NCBI RefSeq assembly: GCF_032714615.1
Contig: NZ_JAWDKA010000006.1
Location: 86,392-150,391, forward strand
DNA: 64,000 nucleotides
Source of the DNA: Methanorbis furvi
GTDB taxonomy: Archaea; Halobacteriota; Methanomicrobia; Methanomicrobiales; Methanocorpusculaceae
Direction: 5' to 3'
In this document: positions 1-8,603 of the stretch, in pieces
Layout: the number at the start of each line of letters is the position of its first letter
How positions within the stretch are numbered: position 1 is the stretch's first letter
Position numbers and translations under genes: made by a program
Notes under the pieces: model-generated
What the model was told of the DNA's origin: nothing
Databases searched by the model: none
Seen by the model: only the letters and a program-made list of their open reading frames with translations

Positions 1-176
1 TCGGTTTCTTTATGGACAACATCACTGATTGCAGTGAGCTGGTCGATACGGTAGTAGAGTCCGGTACTGTCAAGCTCGGCAAATGCGGATCCGTTCTCCT
101 CAGTCAGAGCAACAATTTTCCCGACGGTTCCTGTCCTTCCGTATCGCACCGTCTGCCCGATCGCAAGCGTGCTCAT
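1..176 (-). CDS. DUF2098 family protein, 3' end missing
   Basis: The reading frame starts at the ATG at 176 and runs leftward off the window edge, so only the first 58 or so residues are visible. The peptide begins MSTLAIGQTVRYGRTGTVGK and contains ALTEENG and LDSTGLYYRIDQL. This small beta-rich pattern (VRYxxTGTVGKIV then an acidic turn, then LDxTGLYYR) is that of DUF2098, a short protein conserved in methanogens with no established function. The gene is separated from the end of aglB by about 120 bp, so it is not clearly co-transcribed with it. The family assignment rests on pattern recognition only. Confidence 0.6.
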   Translation of the reverse strand, partial: MSTLAIGQTVRYGRTGTVGKIVALTEENGSAFAELDSTGLYYRIDQLTAISDVVHKET

Positions 177-293
177 AATAGTATGTTGGATACTTGCTGG
201 GTATAAAGATGTGGTTACGGGAGGCTTTGCACCTTTATTCATGAGCCATACAGGAATTCAGGTCTAAAACAACTCTGCGAATTAAAAAAAGAT

Positions 294-2885
294 TTAGTTG
301 ATGGAGAGGCCGTTCATCACAGCCTCTTCAGAGACCTCAAAGGTCTTGCCGGTACCAACAATCGTATAGGGCCCGGTAGTCTTTACATCGTATGTGCTGC
401 CTGAGGTGGAGTATGGGACAATGAACTGGCCGTCCACACTCTCCTGACGATAGGTGAAGGTCCTTCCATTGTTGGTGACAACGTTCACCTCAATGATGCC
501 GTCTCCTTTAATCACTGCGCTGGGCACATACTCAAAGCTCTTGACCCATGCGTTGCCGCCTTCAATCGGCTGGTTTGCCGCCTGACCATTGGTCATCACA
601 TAGGTTGGGGACTCATGCACGAGGCGGAAGTGCTGGAGTGCAGGAATGGTCACACTCGGGAGATATCCCTTTGTGACACTTGACGGATTTGCAACAACAT
701 AGGCATGCTTTGTTGTCGATGCCGAAAGGGAGTTGTACTGATCAGCCGCCGCCCATGCATCCGATGCATTGGCGAATGCTTTCATGTTGGTGATGACCGG
801 ATAGCCGTAACCAGCCGAAGAATCGGTCTCAATATATGCCACGTCTCCAGGGCTCGTCATCGATCCGTCAAAGTTCTGCAGCCTAACAGTCAGCGTGTTA
901 TAGTACTCGGGCGTGTATGCCTGCACATAGGAGAGCTGGCCGTTGCTGTTCTGCAGCAACGTGTAGAAGTACGGGCTCAGCTGTGCAACCGAGTCGTTCC
1001 AGATTGCCATTGCACCGAACTTGCCGCCTGCCATCTGGTAGTCGGTCATGACATAGCGGGTGCCAAGGTGATCCAGTTTTTCCATGACAGCCGACTCGTT
1101 GGTGCTCGTCAGCACTGCTGCAGCACCGTACTCTCCGGCTACTCCTGCCTGGAAAGGATTGCTGTTCGGGATGCGTTTTGCGATGGTAGTGATATAGTGG
1201 CCATAGTCCCACCAGGACATAACACCATAGGACTCTTCAGGATACACAAAACCGTCTTTTTCATAGATGGTGAGATAGTCAACACCGGTCTCCGGAGTTC
1301 CATTCAGCATCCAGGTTGTTTCTGAGATCCAGTCTTTTTCGGTTCCGCCGTACTTGCCGTAATTTGAGCCGGTCTGTACTGCAGCTGCGGCAGAGGTTGC
1401 CACAAATCCTATGGCGATGACTGCTACAATTGCAAAAATACCGACTTTGATCCAGTCAGGTCCTGCTGCTGCTTTTGCCGCAGTTTTTTTGCCTTTCTTT
1501 GCCGGAGTTTCATCCGAGGTTTTGGATTCCTGCTTTCCGACTATCTTGAGAAGATCCTTTTGCGCAAAATCAATTGCCCATCCGACTGCGACTGCTGCAA
1601 GAAGTGCGATGTTTGCCGCGACATAATACTCCCACCGGACATGCTGGATGGTTGCAAGTATCATGAGGGCTGACCAGATGAGAACAAACAATGCTCCCGG
1701 CTCCTCGTGTTTCCAGACCTGGTAGAGGAGATAGATAAATCCACCTGCTGCAAGCAGGATGCCCCAGTTGTAGGAGTTGAATGCTCCTTCCATGGACCAG
1801 GATGCCATTTCGGCGATGGTGGACTGGGCTGCTCCCTGAGAGAAGAACATATTAAGGGAACCCACTGCCGAACTGAAGAGAGTCGGAAGGGCAACTGCCA
1901 CGATGCCAACTCCAATGATAACGATGCCGGCGAGGGCTGCCGGGAAGTAATACCATGGCTGTTTTTTCTTTGTCAGTATCTTCGATATCGCATAGAGGAC
2001 GATCGTTCCAATGATCAGGCCGATATGAGCAAAAAGTACTCCAAGCGAGTATGATACAAAACCAAAGCCGGTATCCTGTATTCCGTAGATCAGCATGCCG
2101 ATTACAACAATAGCAAATGTGATCACATTCAGAACAAGTAAATACTCTGTTGGCTTCCCGGCACGATGGTCAAGGATGAACTGAATCAGGGTGAAGAGTG
2201 CAACAAACAGACCGAACACGACCATAGTTGACATGGTCAGGAGACTGAGCAGGTAGGCAATGCCACAGATGATTCCATATAGCACCGGAATTTTCAGGGT
2301 TGCATACTCTTTAAAATTGATTTTGTGCTCCTTCAGAGCATAGAGGGATACCACATACAGGAGGCAGAAGAATGTTGAAAACAATGTTTCTGCAATATGG
2401 TGATCCAGGTGTCCGTAGAGAGATCTGGACAGATACTGACCACCGATCACGGCAATAAACAAGGCTGAGATAAGACCAGTTTTCCAGTTGCCGATTCTGG
2501 CGCCAAACCAGTACATAACCGGAACCATTGCAGCACCCATCAGGGCTGGGACCCATCCGGCCGCATCAATTATTTCTGGGCGAGTTGCTGCTCCTGCAAC
2601 TGCTGCGACTGCTGCTGCAATCCAGGTGAACAGAGGACCCCAGACAATATCCTGACCGGTCGGGTACAACGTCATCGCTTCAAAATGAATGAATCCGAAG
2701 TTGTTTGCAAGTGCTGCTTCGATAAGCCGGAGATTGTACCAGGCATCCGGTCCTGCAATCATATCGCCGGTTCCGGCCAGATCCGGAAACGGCAGTATGC
2801 GTATCCAGAAGGCCAGTACCGTAAGGATAAGTACTACTCCTCCAAGGATTCCATAACGATATCGACGATCGTTCCAAAAGCTCAT
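294..2885 (-). CDS. aglB: Oligosaccharyltransferase AglB (STT3 family)
   Basis: This is the catalytic subunit of archaeal protein N-glycosylation. It transfers the lipid-linked glycan to Asn in Asn-X-Ser/Thr sequons on the outer face of the membrane. About 863 residues follow the chosen ATG at 2885. The N-terminal half has roughly a dozen hydrophobic segments, with an early acidic loop (DLAGTGDMIAGPDAW). The C-terminal soluble domain carries the diagnostic WWDYG motif near residues 558-562. A Lys/Ala-rich linker (SKTSDETPAKKGKK) separates membrane and soluble parts. In-frame ATGs at 2891, 2936 and 2966 would add up to 27 residues; 2885 or 2891 fits best, because the hydrophobic first helix follows closely. 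A divergent glycosyltransferase gene starts about 115 bp away. The large sequon-rich surface proteins at 17-25 kb are plausible substrates (inference). Confidence 0.95.
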   Translation of the reverse strand: MSFWNDRRYRYGILGGVVLILTVLAFWIRILPFPDLAGTGDMIAGPDAWYNLRLIEAALANNFGFIHFEAMTLYPTGQDIVWGPLFTWIAAAVAAVAGAATRPEIIDAAGWVPALMGAAMVPVMYWFGARIGNWKTGLISALFIAVIGGQYLSRSLYGHLDHHIAETLFSTFFCLLYVVSLYALKEHKINFKEYATLKIPVLYGIICGIAYLLSLLTMSTMVVFGLFVALFTLIQFILDHRAGKPTEYLLVLNVITFAIVVIGMLIYGIQDTGFGFVSYSLGVLFAHIGLIIGTIVLYAISKILTKKKQPWYYFPAALAGIVIIGVGIVAVALPTLFSSAVGSLNMFFSQGAAQSTIAEMASWSMEGAFNSYNWGILLAAGGFIYLLYQVWKHEEPGALFVLIWSALMILATIQHVRWEYYVAANIALLAAVAVGWAIDFAQKDLLKIVGKQESKTSDETPAKKGKKTAAKAAAGPDWIKVGIFAIVAVIAIGFVATSAAAAVQTGSNYGKYGGTEKDWISETTWMLNGTPETGVDYLTIYEKDGFVYPEESYGVMSWWDYGHYITTIAKRIPNSNPFQAGVAGEYGAAAVLTSTNESAVMEKLDHLGTRYVMTDYQMAGGKFGAMAIWNDSVAQLSPYFYTLLQNSNGQLSYVQAYTPEYYNTLTVRLQNFDGSMTSPGDVAYIETDSSAGYGYPVITNMKAFANASDAWAAADQYNSLSASTTKHAYVVANPSSVTKGYLPSVTIPALQHFRLVHESPTYVMTNGQAANQPIEGGNAWVKSFEYVPSAVIKGDGIIEVNVVTNNGRTFTYRQESVDGQFIVPYSTSGSTYDVKTTGPYTIVGTGKTFEVSEEAVMNGLSIN

Positions 2886-3000
2886 ATCCATACGTATCAC
2901 TGGGGATGAATTATATCTATAATCTGAGTGTCTCATTAGATAAAGTAGTTGGGGAAAGCGGAACAATCATTTCATCCAACCTGCAATAACAATAGAATAT

Positions 3001-4128
3001 ATGATAGCTGTACCATCTCTCATCCTGATAATATGCGGACTTGGCATCGGATGTGCTGCAGTATATCCTTACCTCTCTTATCTTTTGAAAATCAGAACAC
3101 TACCCTCTGTTTCTGCTCCGGAGATCATCTCCTATCCGTCGATCAGTGTTGTGATCAATGCTTATAAAGAGGGTAATCTCGTTAAAACACGTATTGAGGA
3201 CGTTTTTCAGTCCCAGTATCCTAAAGACCGGCTTACTTTGTATGTGGTCAATGACGGAGCAGACCCTGCAACAAGTGCTGCCGCAAAAGAGTCTCTGCTG
3301 CACAGCCCGATTAAATCACAGTTGATCGAACCGAAATCGCGCCTTGGAAAGATACGATGTCAGAATATGATGCTTTCAGCAGTTGAGGATGATATCATTG
3401 TATTCACTGATGCGGATATCACTACAAAACCAGATGCTCTTGCAAAACTTGTGGCATATCTTCAGGACCCTGAAGTTGGTGCTGTGTGTGCTGATCTGAT
3501 TCCGGTTGGTTCAACCCGGAGTGTTACCGGTTCGGAGGGTGCTTACCGTTCTGTTTACGGAAAAATGTGCGAGTACGACAGTACAATCGACTCAACATAC
3601 AACTTCAACGGTCCGCTGATTGCTTTCAAAAAATCTGCCGTACCACAGATTGAAGAGGCTACCGGTGCTGATGATGCAAATCTTGCACTAACCTGTATTG
3701 CAAATGGATACCGGGCAATATATGCTGCTGATGCAGTGGCGTACGAGCTGCAGCCGGTGTCATTTCGTGAACAGTATCATCAGAAAATTCGTCGTGCTGA
3801 TGGTCTGATACACAGTACCTGTCATTTTCAGTCATCATATAGTGATAAGAGAAAACTGTTCTGGAAGCAGATTTTTCCTCTCCGCAAATGGATGCTGCTG
3901 TACTCACCGCTGTTGTTTGTGGCCTCTGCAGTACTTCTTTGTGCAGGTTTTTTCCTCTGGTCAGTACTCTACGGTCTGGCAGTTGTACTGCTTGTTATTA
4001 TAGTGCTGATCTTCTCTGTGATAAAACCGGATAATCTCCTGAGCAGTTTTGTCCTCAATCAGTTTTATCTGTTGATAGGGCTTCTCAGGCGGAAAAACAT
4101 TCAGTTATGGGATCGGGTTGAAAAATAG
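3001..4128 (+). CDS. Membrane-anchored family 2 glycosyltransferase
   Basis: A 375-residue processive-type GT2 enzyme. An N-terminal hydrophobic helix precedes the GT-A domain, whose opening strand reads ISVVINAYKEG. The nucleotide-sugar/metal site FTDADI lies near residues 136-140. The acceptor-side motif is a Q-x2-RR-x2-G variant (QKIRRADG, around 260), where many family members have QxxRW. Two or three hydrophobic helices follow at about 295-355. It therefore probably works at the inner membrane face on a lipid-linked acceptor or polysaccharide. Its divergent position next to aglB suggests a role in assembling the N-glycan, but the sugar and acceptor cannot be read from sequence. Its stop codon directly abuts the stop of the convergent gene at 4129. 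Confidence 0.85.
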   Translation: MIAVPSLILIICGLGIGCAAVYPYLSYLLKIRTLPSVSAPEIISYPSISVVINAYKEGNLVKTRIEDVFQSQYPKDRLTLYVVNDGADPATSAAAKESLLHSPIKSQLIEPKSRLGKIRCQNMMLSAVEDDIIVFTDADITTKPDALAKLVAYLQDPEVGAVCADLIPVGSTRSVTGSEGAYRSVYGKMCEYDSTIDSTYNFNGPLIAFKKSAVPQIEEATGADDANLALTCIANGYRAIYAADAVAYELQPVSFREQYHQKIRRADGLIHSTCHFQSSYSDKRKLFWKQIFPLRKWMLLYSPLLFVASAVLLCAGFFLWSVLYGLAVVLLVIIVLIFSVIKPDNLLSSFVLNQFYLLIGLLRRKNIQLWDRVEK

Positions 4129-4719
4129 TTACGTCCCGTACGGACACCAGTGCTCCAGCCCGAGCAGTCCGGCAACACCTGACCACTCAGGTCCGAGAAA
4201 CAGCATCTCCTTACCAAGAACACGCGCCTCATCAATCTCGGCCAGCCCCTCATCAGTCAGAAGGGCATCGCCGGTCACAACCACCAGCTCAGCCTCTTCG
4301 GCGAACAATGCCTGACGAATACCTGGAATATCATCGCCGATAACATACACAAGCTTTCCTGCGCAGCGGCTGACGAGTTCCTCCAGACAGTCATCGAAGT
4401 TCACCGTTGGGCACGGCCCGAGCTTTCGCGTGATCATCAGAAACCCCGCAGCAGCAGTCAGTGCGCCGGCAGCCGCCGCCCGCGTTTTCTCTGACTTCAG
4501 CGGCGCATCATACAGATGGGCAAGCATCATTCGCGCCGAAAACGGTTCGGTTGAACTGATCTCAGCAACCCGCCCGCCGTACTCAACACCAAGACAACTG
4601 CCGCGGCAAAACCGGCAGACGTGATGCTTCGGCAGCGGAGCATACTGTAAATCTCCATCCTCGCATCCTGCGCCTGCAGAAACCTCCTGCAGGCGTGAAA
4701 CTGCATCATGTAAAATCAT
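4129..4719 (-). CDS. Rossmann-like protein, possibly DUF364-related
   Basis: A 196-residue protein whose N-terminal third has a Cys cluster (CRFCRGSC, around 35-42). The C-terminal part looks like a nucleotide- or metal-binding alpha/beta domain: VYVIGDDIPG, then ELVVVTGDALL, then EMLFLGPEWSG and a final HWCPYG. This strand order and the TGxxLxxxGL...GP pattern resemble the heavy-metal-chelation DUF364 family, but I am not certain of the match. The start ATG (4717-4719) overlaps the TGA of the cyclase gene (ATGA), so the two are translationally coupled and form the distal end of the suf operon. The Cys cluster and the Fe-S assembly context suggest a metal-related role (inference). Confidence 0.55.
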   Translation of the reverse strand: MILHDAVSRLQEVSAGAGCEDGDLQYAPLPKHHVCRFCRGSCLGVEYGGRVAEISSTEPFSARMMLAHLYDAPLKSEKTRAAAAGALTAAAGFLMITRKLGPCPTVNFDDCLEELVSRCAGKLVYVIGDDIPGIRQALFAEEAELVVVTGDALLTDEGLAEIDEARVLGKEMLFLGPEWSGVAGLLGLEHWCPYGT

Positions 4720-5270
4720 TCCTCATCCTCCAGCAGCACAACCCGCGCAGGAGCCGCGTCAGCTCCTCGGATTTTCAGCGGCAGAGCAAACATGTGATAC
4801 ATTCCGTCGGGAACCTGGGCCAGGTCCAGCAGCTCAATAATTGCGATACCTGCTGCGAGCAGAATGCGGTGAACCGCACCGCTGCCGATTGACGGCGTAT
4901 CGCAGCCGACAACCTTTACTCCGGAGGAGATCAGATACTCTGCCTCCTTCTCGGAAAGCTCAGGATAATTTTCGTCCGCGTCATGATATCCTGAGCGGAA
5001 CAGAACAGCAGAACTCGTGTGGGAAAACAGAGCGCCGAACGAAACAACCTCGGCGATCGTAATCAATGAACTAAGTGGCAGTTCATCAATGGTTGTGCCC
5101 GCAGGAAAGTAATGCGCTGGTGCATCGATGTGGGTTCCGGTATGTGTGCCGAGCGAGAGAGCTGAGATCGTTGATTCTCCCGATTTTTGCGCAGTTCGCA
5201 CAAACTCGGGATCGCCGGGGTACACATACATCCCGGGAGCAAGCGCCCGGGTCACATCATAAATTTTCAT
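4716..5270 (-). CDS. Cyclase family protein (kynurenine formamidase-like)
   Basis: 184 residues from the ATG at 5270; longer in-frame starts would run back into sufB. The signature HTGTHIDAPAH at residues 43-53 supplies the metal-binding His and Asp ligands of the cyclase superfamily (PF04199), which includes arylformamidases. An early DVTRALAPGMYVYPGDP segment also matches the family N-terminus, and VVGCDTPSIG matches its C-terminal half. Family members hydrolyse amides such as N-formylkynurenine, but many archaeal members have no known substrate, so only a hydrolase class can be given. It sits 1 bp downstream of the sufB stop and overlaps the next gene by ATGA. Confidence 0.8.
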   Translation of the reverse strand: MKIYDVTRALAPGMYVYPGDPEFVRTAQKSGESTISALSLGTHTGTHIDAPAHYFPAGTTIDELPLSSLITIAEVVSFGALFSHTSSAVLFRSGYHDADENYPELSEKEAEYLISSGVKVVGCDTPSIGSGAVHRILLAAGIAIIELLDLAQVPDGMYHMFALPLKIRGADAAPARVVLLEDEE

Positions 5271-5271
5271 C

Positions 5272-6381
5272 TTAGAATCCATGATCTGCAGAGTCGATCG
5301 CATCGTCGATCTGCTTCTGCAGTGCGTCCGGGAGTCCCTCGATGCGCACATCAAGGAATCCGCGGATGATCGTTGCCGTTGCCTCTTCTTCTGAAAGACC
5401 GCGCGCCATCAGGTACTCGATCTCATCGCGGGCGATTTTGCCGACCGCTGCTTCGTGAGAGAGTTCCACATCCGTAACACGGCCGTCGATCTCAGGGATC
5501 GCATGCATAATGCCGTCTTTTAGGATAAGGCCGCGACACTCAATGTGTCCCTTCGTCTGCGGCACATGGGCAATGATTGCACCGCGCGAGATGATCGTTC
5601 CGCCGTTTGTGATGGCGCGGGTGATCAGCTCTGCACTCGTTTCGGGTGCCTCGAGAACTGCGCGCGATCCTGAGTCGATGTGCGAGCCCGGGCCCGCCAC
5701 AATCACGCCTGAGAATCTGGCGACCGCTCCTTTACCGCGGAGATAGGCGGTCGGGTACATCTGCACCATCTTTGTCGGCTTCATGCAGACATAGTTTGAG
5801 ATGAAGGTTCCGCCTTCTTCCACGATCGATGCGGTCCGCGGGAACACCTCGATCTGTTCGCCCCAGGTGTGAATCATCGTTGAGGTGACTTTTGCGTCCT
5901 TGCCGACATAGATCTCATTGATACCGTAGTGAGCTCCTTCTTTGGTTGCAAACGAACTCGCGCAGCCTGCAATCAAGTGAACCTCAGCTCCCTCTTCGGC
6001 GATTACAATATTGTGCACTGCCTGAATGGAGTCTCCCTGAAGGAACATGCAGCTCTGGAGAGGGAAGGTGGTCTTTGCTCCTTTGCGGGCGATGATGACG
6101 TAGCCTCTCTGCGGATGGTCGGCGACATATTGGGTATACTGGTCTTTGTCCTTTGGAACAATTTTCCAGCAGTATTCCGACAACCACGAGTATTTTTCGA
6201 GGGCTTTGTCGATCATCATGACTTCAACGCCTTCTGCGTTGGAGCCTGCGTGCAGAACATGGTCGTTGACCAGAAGGAAACTTCCTGCCCGTCCTTCGAG
6301 TGAATCGGTCTGGATTCCGGTGAGTGCGAGGCGTTCCTTATCTTCTTTGCTGATGGCGTCAAAGCCGTTCATTTCTGGCAT
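5272..6381 (-). CDS. sufB: Fe-S assembly scaffold SufB/SufD family
   Basis: A 369-residue SufBD protein, the scaffold partner of the SufC ATPase for building and transferring Fe-S clusters. The core is the long right-handed beta-helix typical of the family, with segments FPLQSCMFLQGDSIQAVHN, EGAEVHLIAGC, RFSGVIVAGPGSHIDSGSR and the late HEAAVGKIARDEIEYLMARGLSEEEA, which is diagnostic of SufB/SufD C-termini. This is the short archaeal form (SmsB-like) that lacks the long bacterial N-terminal extension. The ATG at 6381 is preferred over a GTG at 6390 because the ribosome-binding sequence AAGGAG lies 8 nt upstream of it. The start overlaps the end of sufC by 13 bp. Confidence 0.93.
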   Translation of the reverse strand: MPEMNGFDAISKEDKERLALTGIQTDSLEGRAGSFLLVNDHVLHAGSNAEGVEVMMIDKALEKYSWLSEYCWKIVPKDKDQYTQYVADHPQRGYVIIARKGAKTTFPLQSCMFLQGDSIQAVHNIVIAEEGAEVHLIAGCASSFATKEGAHYGINEIYVGKDAKVTSTMIHTWGEQIEVFPRTASIVEEGGTFISNYVCMKPTKMVQMYPTAYLRGKGAVARFSGVIVAGPGSHIDSGSRAVLEAPETSAELITRAITNGGTIISRGAIIAHVPQTKGHIECRGLILKDGIMHAIPEIDGRVTDVELSHEAAVGKIARDEIEYLMARGLSEEEATATIIRGFLDVRIEGLPDALQKQIDDAIDSADHGF

Positions 6382-7097
6382 GCGATACACTCCTTGTAGC
6401 CGGATGTCTTGACACTCCGGAGAATTTCCCGCGGGTTTCCGCTACACCGCATCTGTCCGTCGATTAAGACATGGCCGACGTCAGCCTCAATGTAGTCGAG
6501 GATGTAGCCGGTATGGGTGATGATAAGGCCGGATTTGGTGCGGTTGATCATGTGCTGGTCTTTTTCGAGGAGGGTTGCTGCGGCGTTGCCGAGCAGCTCC
6601 ATGTTTTCGACGTCGACACCGCTTTCGGGTTCGTCGAGCATGACAAAGGACGGGTTCTGGACCATGAGCTGGAGGACTTCGCTGCGTTTGATCTCGCCGC
6701 CGGAGAATCCTGCGTTGACGTCGCGGTCAAGGAACTTGGTCATGTGCATCCGCTCTGCAAGTTCGGGGATATGTTCTTCGCCTATCTTGGTGGTCGCGGT
6801 GAGGAACTTGCCGAGCTTTAAGCCGGAGATGGTGGGCGGCCGCTGGAACATGATGCCCATTCCAAGCTCTGCCCGTTCGTGGACTGCCTTGTCGGTGACG
6901 TCAACGCCGTTGAAGAGTATTTTGCCGCTGGTGACCCGGGAGCTGCCAAATCCCATTATTGTGCGCAGAAGGGTGGTTTTTCCCGAGCCGTTCGGGCCAA
7001 GGAGGACATGGGTTTCGCCGTCGTTAATCTTCAGACTAACGCCGTGAAGGACTTCGCGTCCGCCAACTTCCACATGAAGATTGCTGATCTCAAGCAT
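6369..7097 (-). CDS. sufC: Fe-S assembly ATPase SufC
   Basis: A 242-residue ABC ATPase that powers the SufBC scaffold. Walker A GPNGSGKT is at 34-41, the signature FSGGEIKR follows around 140, and Walker B VMLDEPESGVD around 163. The E-S-G-V-D form after Walker B and the phrase IITHTGYILDYI are typical of SufC rather than of transport ATPases. The C-terminus ends with a CxxC (ECIACQK), unusual for the bacterial enzyme and seen in archaeal versions; a metal or cluster role is possible. It is the first gene of the leftward operon sufC-sufB-cyclase-Rossmann. Confidence 0.95.
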   Translation of the reverse strand: MLEISNLHVEVGGREVLHGVSLKINDGETHVLLGPNGSGKTTLLRTIMGFGSSRVTSGKILFNGVDVTDKAVHERAELGMGIMFQRPPTISGLKLGKFLTATTKIGEEHIPELAERMHMTKFLDRDVNAGFSGGEIKRSEVLQLMVQNPSFVMLDEPESGVDVENMELLGNAAATLLEKDQHMINRTKSGLIITHTGYILDYIEADVGHVLIDGQMRCSGNPREILRSVKTSGYKECIACQK

Positions 7098-7206
7098 GGA
7101 AAATCTATTTTATTGTTGGGTGCGGTGGGTTGTAAAGATACGGGTTTGGGGTGTTTGTTTGTAATGTCTGAAAAGTGATTTTCGTTTTTTGGGTCCTTTT
7201 TGGATG

Positions 7207-7402
7207 TGGCTTCGTTTGAGGCAACCACGGAATGCACGGAGTACACGGAGCTTCACGGAAAATATGATAATGCACGGAGAACGCCTGCGGCGCCGGAATG
7301 CACTGAAGAGCTAAGGAAGTCGTCATTTCCAAACGATAACAGACACACATACTCATATTCTTACTTTTTCCGTGCATTCCGTGGTTATTTCAAACGAGGC
7401 CA
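7207..7402. repeat. Divergent inverted-repeat element related to family A
   Basis: Left end CGTTTGAGGCAACCACGGAATGCACGGA matches, as an imperfect inverted repeat, the right end TCCGTGCATTCCGTGGTTATTTCAAACGAGG. Inside are further CACGGA repeats. It lies in the 373-bp gap between sufC and the next small gene. Open frames through it are low-complexity and look like by-products of the repeat. Because the GTTCCGTGG style ends recur at 28990-29045, I class it with family A, although it has diverged strongly from the 63-kb copy. Confidence 0.65.
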
Positions 7403-7470
7403 CATGCGAAAACGGGCACTTTCAGTACGCGCGGTCCGGGGTTTATATTCTCTCATTCTGATGTTTGATC

Positions 7471-7626
7471 ATGACAAGTACAGCATTAGTTTCAATGGCA
7501 GAACGTGCAGCACAGTACACAGCAATTCAGCGCAAAAACCAGCTTTCCAAGCTCTGCTGGTATGCTGCGGGAACGCCTGGCAACATGATCTCTTCGCTTC
7601 GCGACCCGAGCTATCTTATTGCATAA
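7471..7626 (+). CDS. Possible 51-residue small protein upstream of mrfB
   Basis: An ATG at 7471 opens a 52-codon frame ending with TAA at 7626. The peptide begins MTSTALVSMAERAAQYTAIQ and continues through RKNQLSKLCWYAAGTPGN and ends SLRDPSYLIA. A TATA-like GTTTATATTC lies 21-30 bp upstream, which would place the transcript start at or next to the ATG, as in leaderless archaeal mRNAs. The composition is ordinary for a protein and unlike the flanking repeat. I recognise no family. The frame ends 26 bp before the preferred mrfB start, so it could be the first gene of the mrfBA operon or a translated leader. Confidence 0.5.
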   Translation: MTSTALVSMAERAAQYTAIQRKNQLSKLCWYAAGTPGNMISSLRDPSYLIA

Positions 7627-7652
7627 ACTGCCGGATGTCGGAGAGTCCCGGA

Positions 7653-8603
7653 ATGATTCAGGCACTGGAACAGACATTCACGCAGGCACTGTCGCTGAGA
7701 ACTGCGGCAGCAGGCCGGCGAAACAGTAAGGCAGAGGTATGGGAGACAGAAACACCAAACGGCTCCTGCCTTGCTGTTGAGTCAGTACATCCGATGCCGG
7801 ATGTTTTTCTCGCTGAAGAGGCTCTCCGTGAGCGGCTGATGCAGGAGCTCAGCCTTGTCCGCGGTATCGGACCGGAACGGGAGCGAATGTGCAGACGCCG
7901 CGGCATTCAGACGCTGGACGATCTGCGGCGCACCAACTGGAAGGCCGAGGCGAACGAAATTAAAGAAATCATCAGAAACGGTTCGCCCAAAGAGATCATC
8001 CGGTTGTTTACGAACAAAGGCCGCGGTGCAGATCCCCTCCTCACCGGATTTGGTGCGGTTGTTCCGCGGGATGATCTTCTCTTCTTCGACATCGAGACGC
8101 TCGGCATGGTGCACTCGCCGATAATTCTCTTCGGCTGCGGTATCTGCGACGGAGAAAACCTCCGCGTCACCCAGTATCTGCTGCGAAACATCGGCGAAGA
8201 ACTGCCGGCCCTCGAAGTTGTTGCAGACACCATGCGAAACCATCCGGTGCTCGTCACTTACAACGGCAGATCTTTCGATCTTCCGTTCACCAACAACCGT
8301 CTCGCCTACTACGGCGAACGCGAGTGCAGACCAAACCTTCATTTCGACCTCCTTCACCCCTCACGGAGATTGTTCAGAGCCGACCTGCCTGACTGCTGTC
8401 TTGGCACGGTTGAGGAGTATGTGCTCGGCTGCGGCAGAGAGGACGACCTCCCCGGCTACCTCGTGCCGGTTTACTATCAGAGATATCTGCGGACCGGTAA
8501 TCCCGACCCGCTCAAAGAAATTGTTGATCACAACAGAAGCGATGTCACAAGCCTTGCCCTGCTGCTCGCAAAACAGACGGAGATAATGTATGGAAATTCC
8601 TGA
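7653..8603 (+). CDS. mrfB: DEDD exonuclease, MrfB/YprB family, with HhH-like segment
   Basis: 316 residues from the ATG at 7653, chosen because GGAGAG sits 7 nt upstream; an ATG at 7635 is the alternative. The RNase H-like fold of the YprB family is visible with catalytic acids D146 and E148 (FFDIETLG), D209 (TYNGRSFDL), and H293/D297 (DHNRSDV), making it a DEDDh-type 3'-5' exonuclease. A helix-hairpin-helix-like segment lies before it (GIGPERERMCRRRGIQTLDDL, 71-91), and could bind DNA. The Bacillus protein partners MrfA in repair of mitomycin damage; the bacterial TPR-like C-terminus is absent here. The stop overlaps the start of the MrfA-like helicase by 14 bp, supporting joint function. 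Confidence 0.85.
   Translation: MIQALEQTFTQALSLRTAAAGRRNSKAEVWETETPNGSCLAVESVHPMPDVFLAEEALRERLMQELSLVRGIGPERERMCRRRGIQTLDDLRRTNWKAEANEIKEIIRNGSPKEIIRLFTNKGRGADPLLTGFGAVVPRDDLLFFDIETLGMVHSPIILFGCGICDGENLRVTQYLLRNIGEELPALEVVADTMRNHPVLVTYNGRSFDLPFTNNRLAYYGERECRPNLHFDLLHPSRRLFRADLPDCCLGTVEEYVLGCGREDDLPGYLVPVYYQRYLRTGNPDPLKEIVDHNRSDVTSLALLLAKQTEIMYGNS

Noticed and set aside
705..1325. 206-codon frame antisense to aglB
   Set aside because: It lies wholly within aglB, has no ribosome-binding site and reads as Cys/Arg-rich shadow sequence.
7200..7650. N-terminal extension of the MrfB frame back to 7200
   Set aside because: The added 151 residues are repeat-derived (TTECTEYTEL style), cross a family A-like element and overlap the 51-codon ORF; GGAGAG supports the start at 7653.
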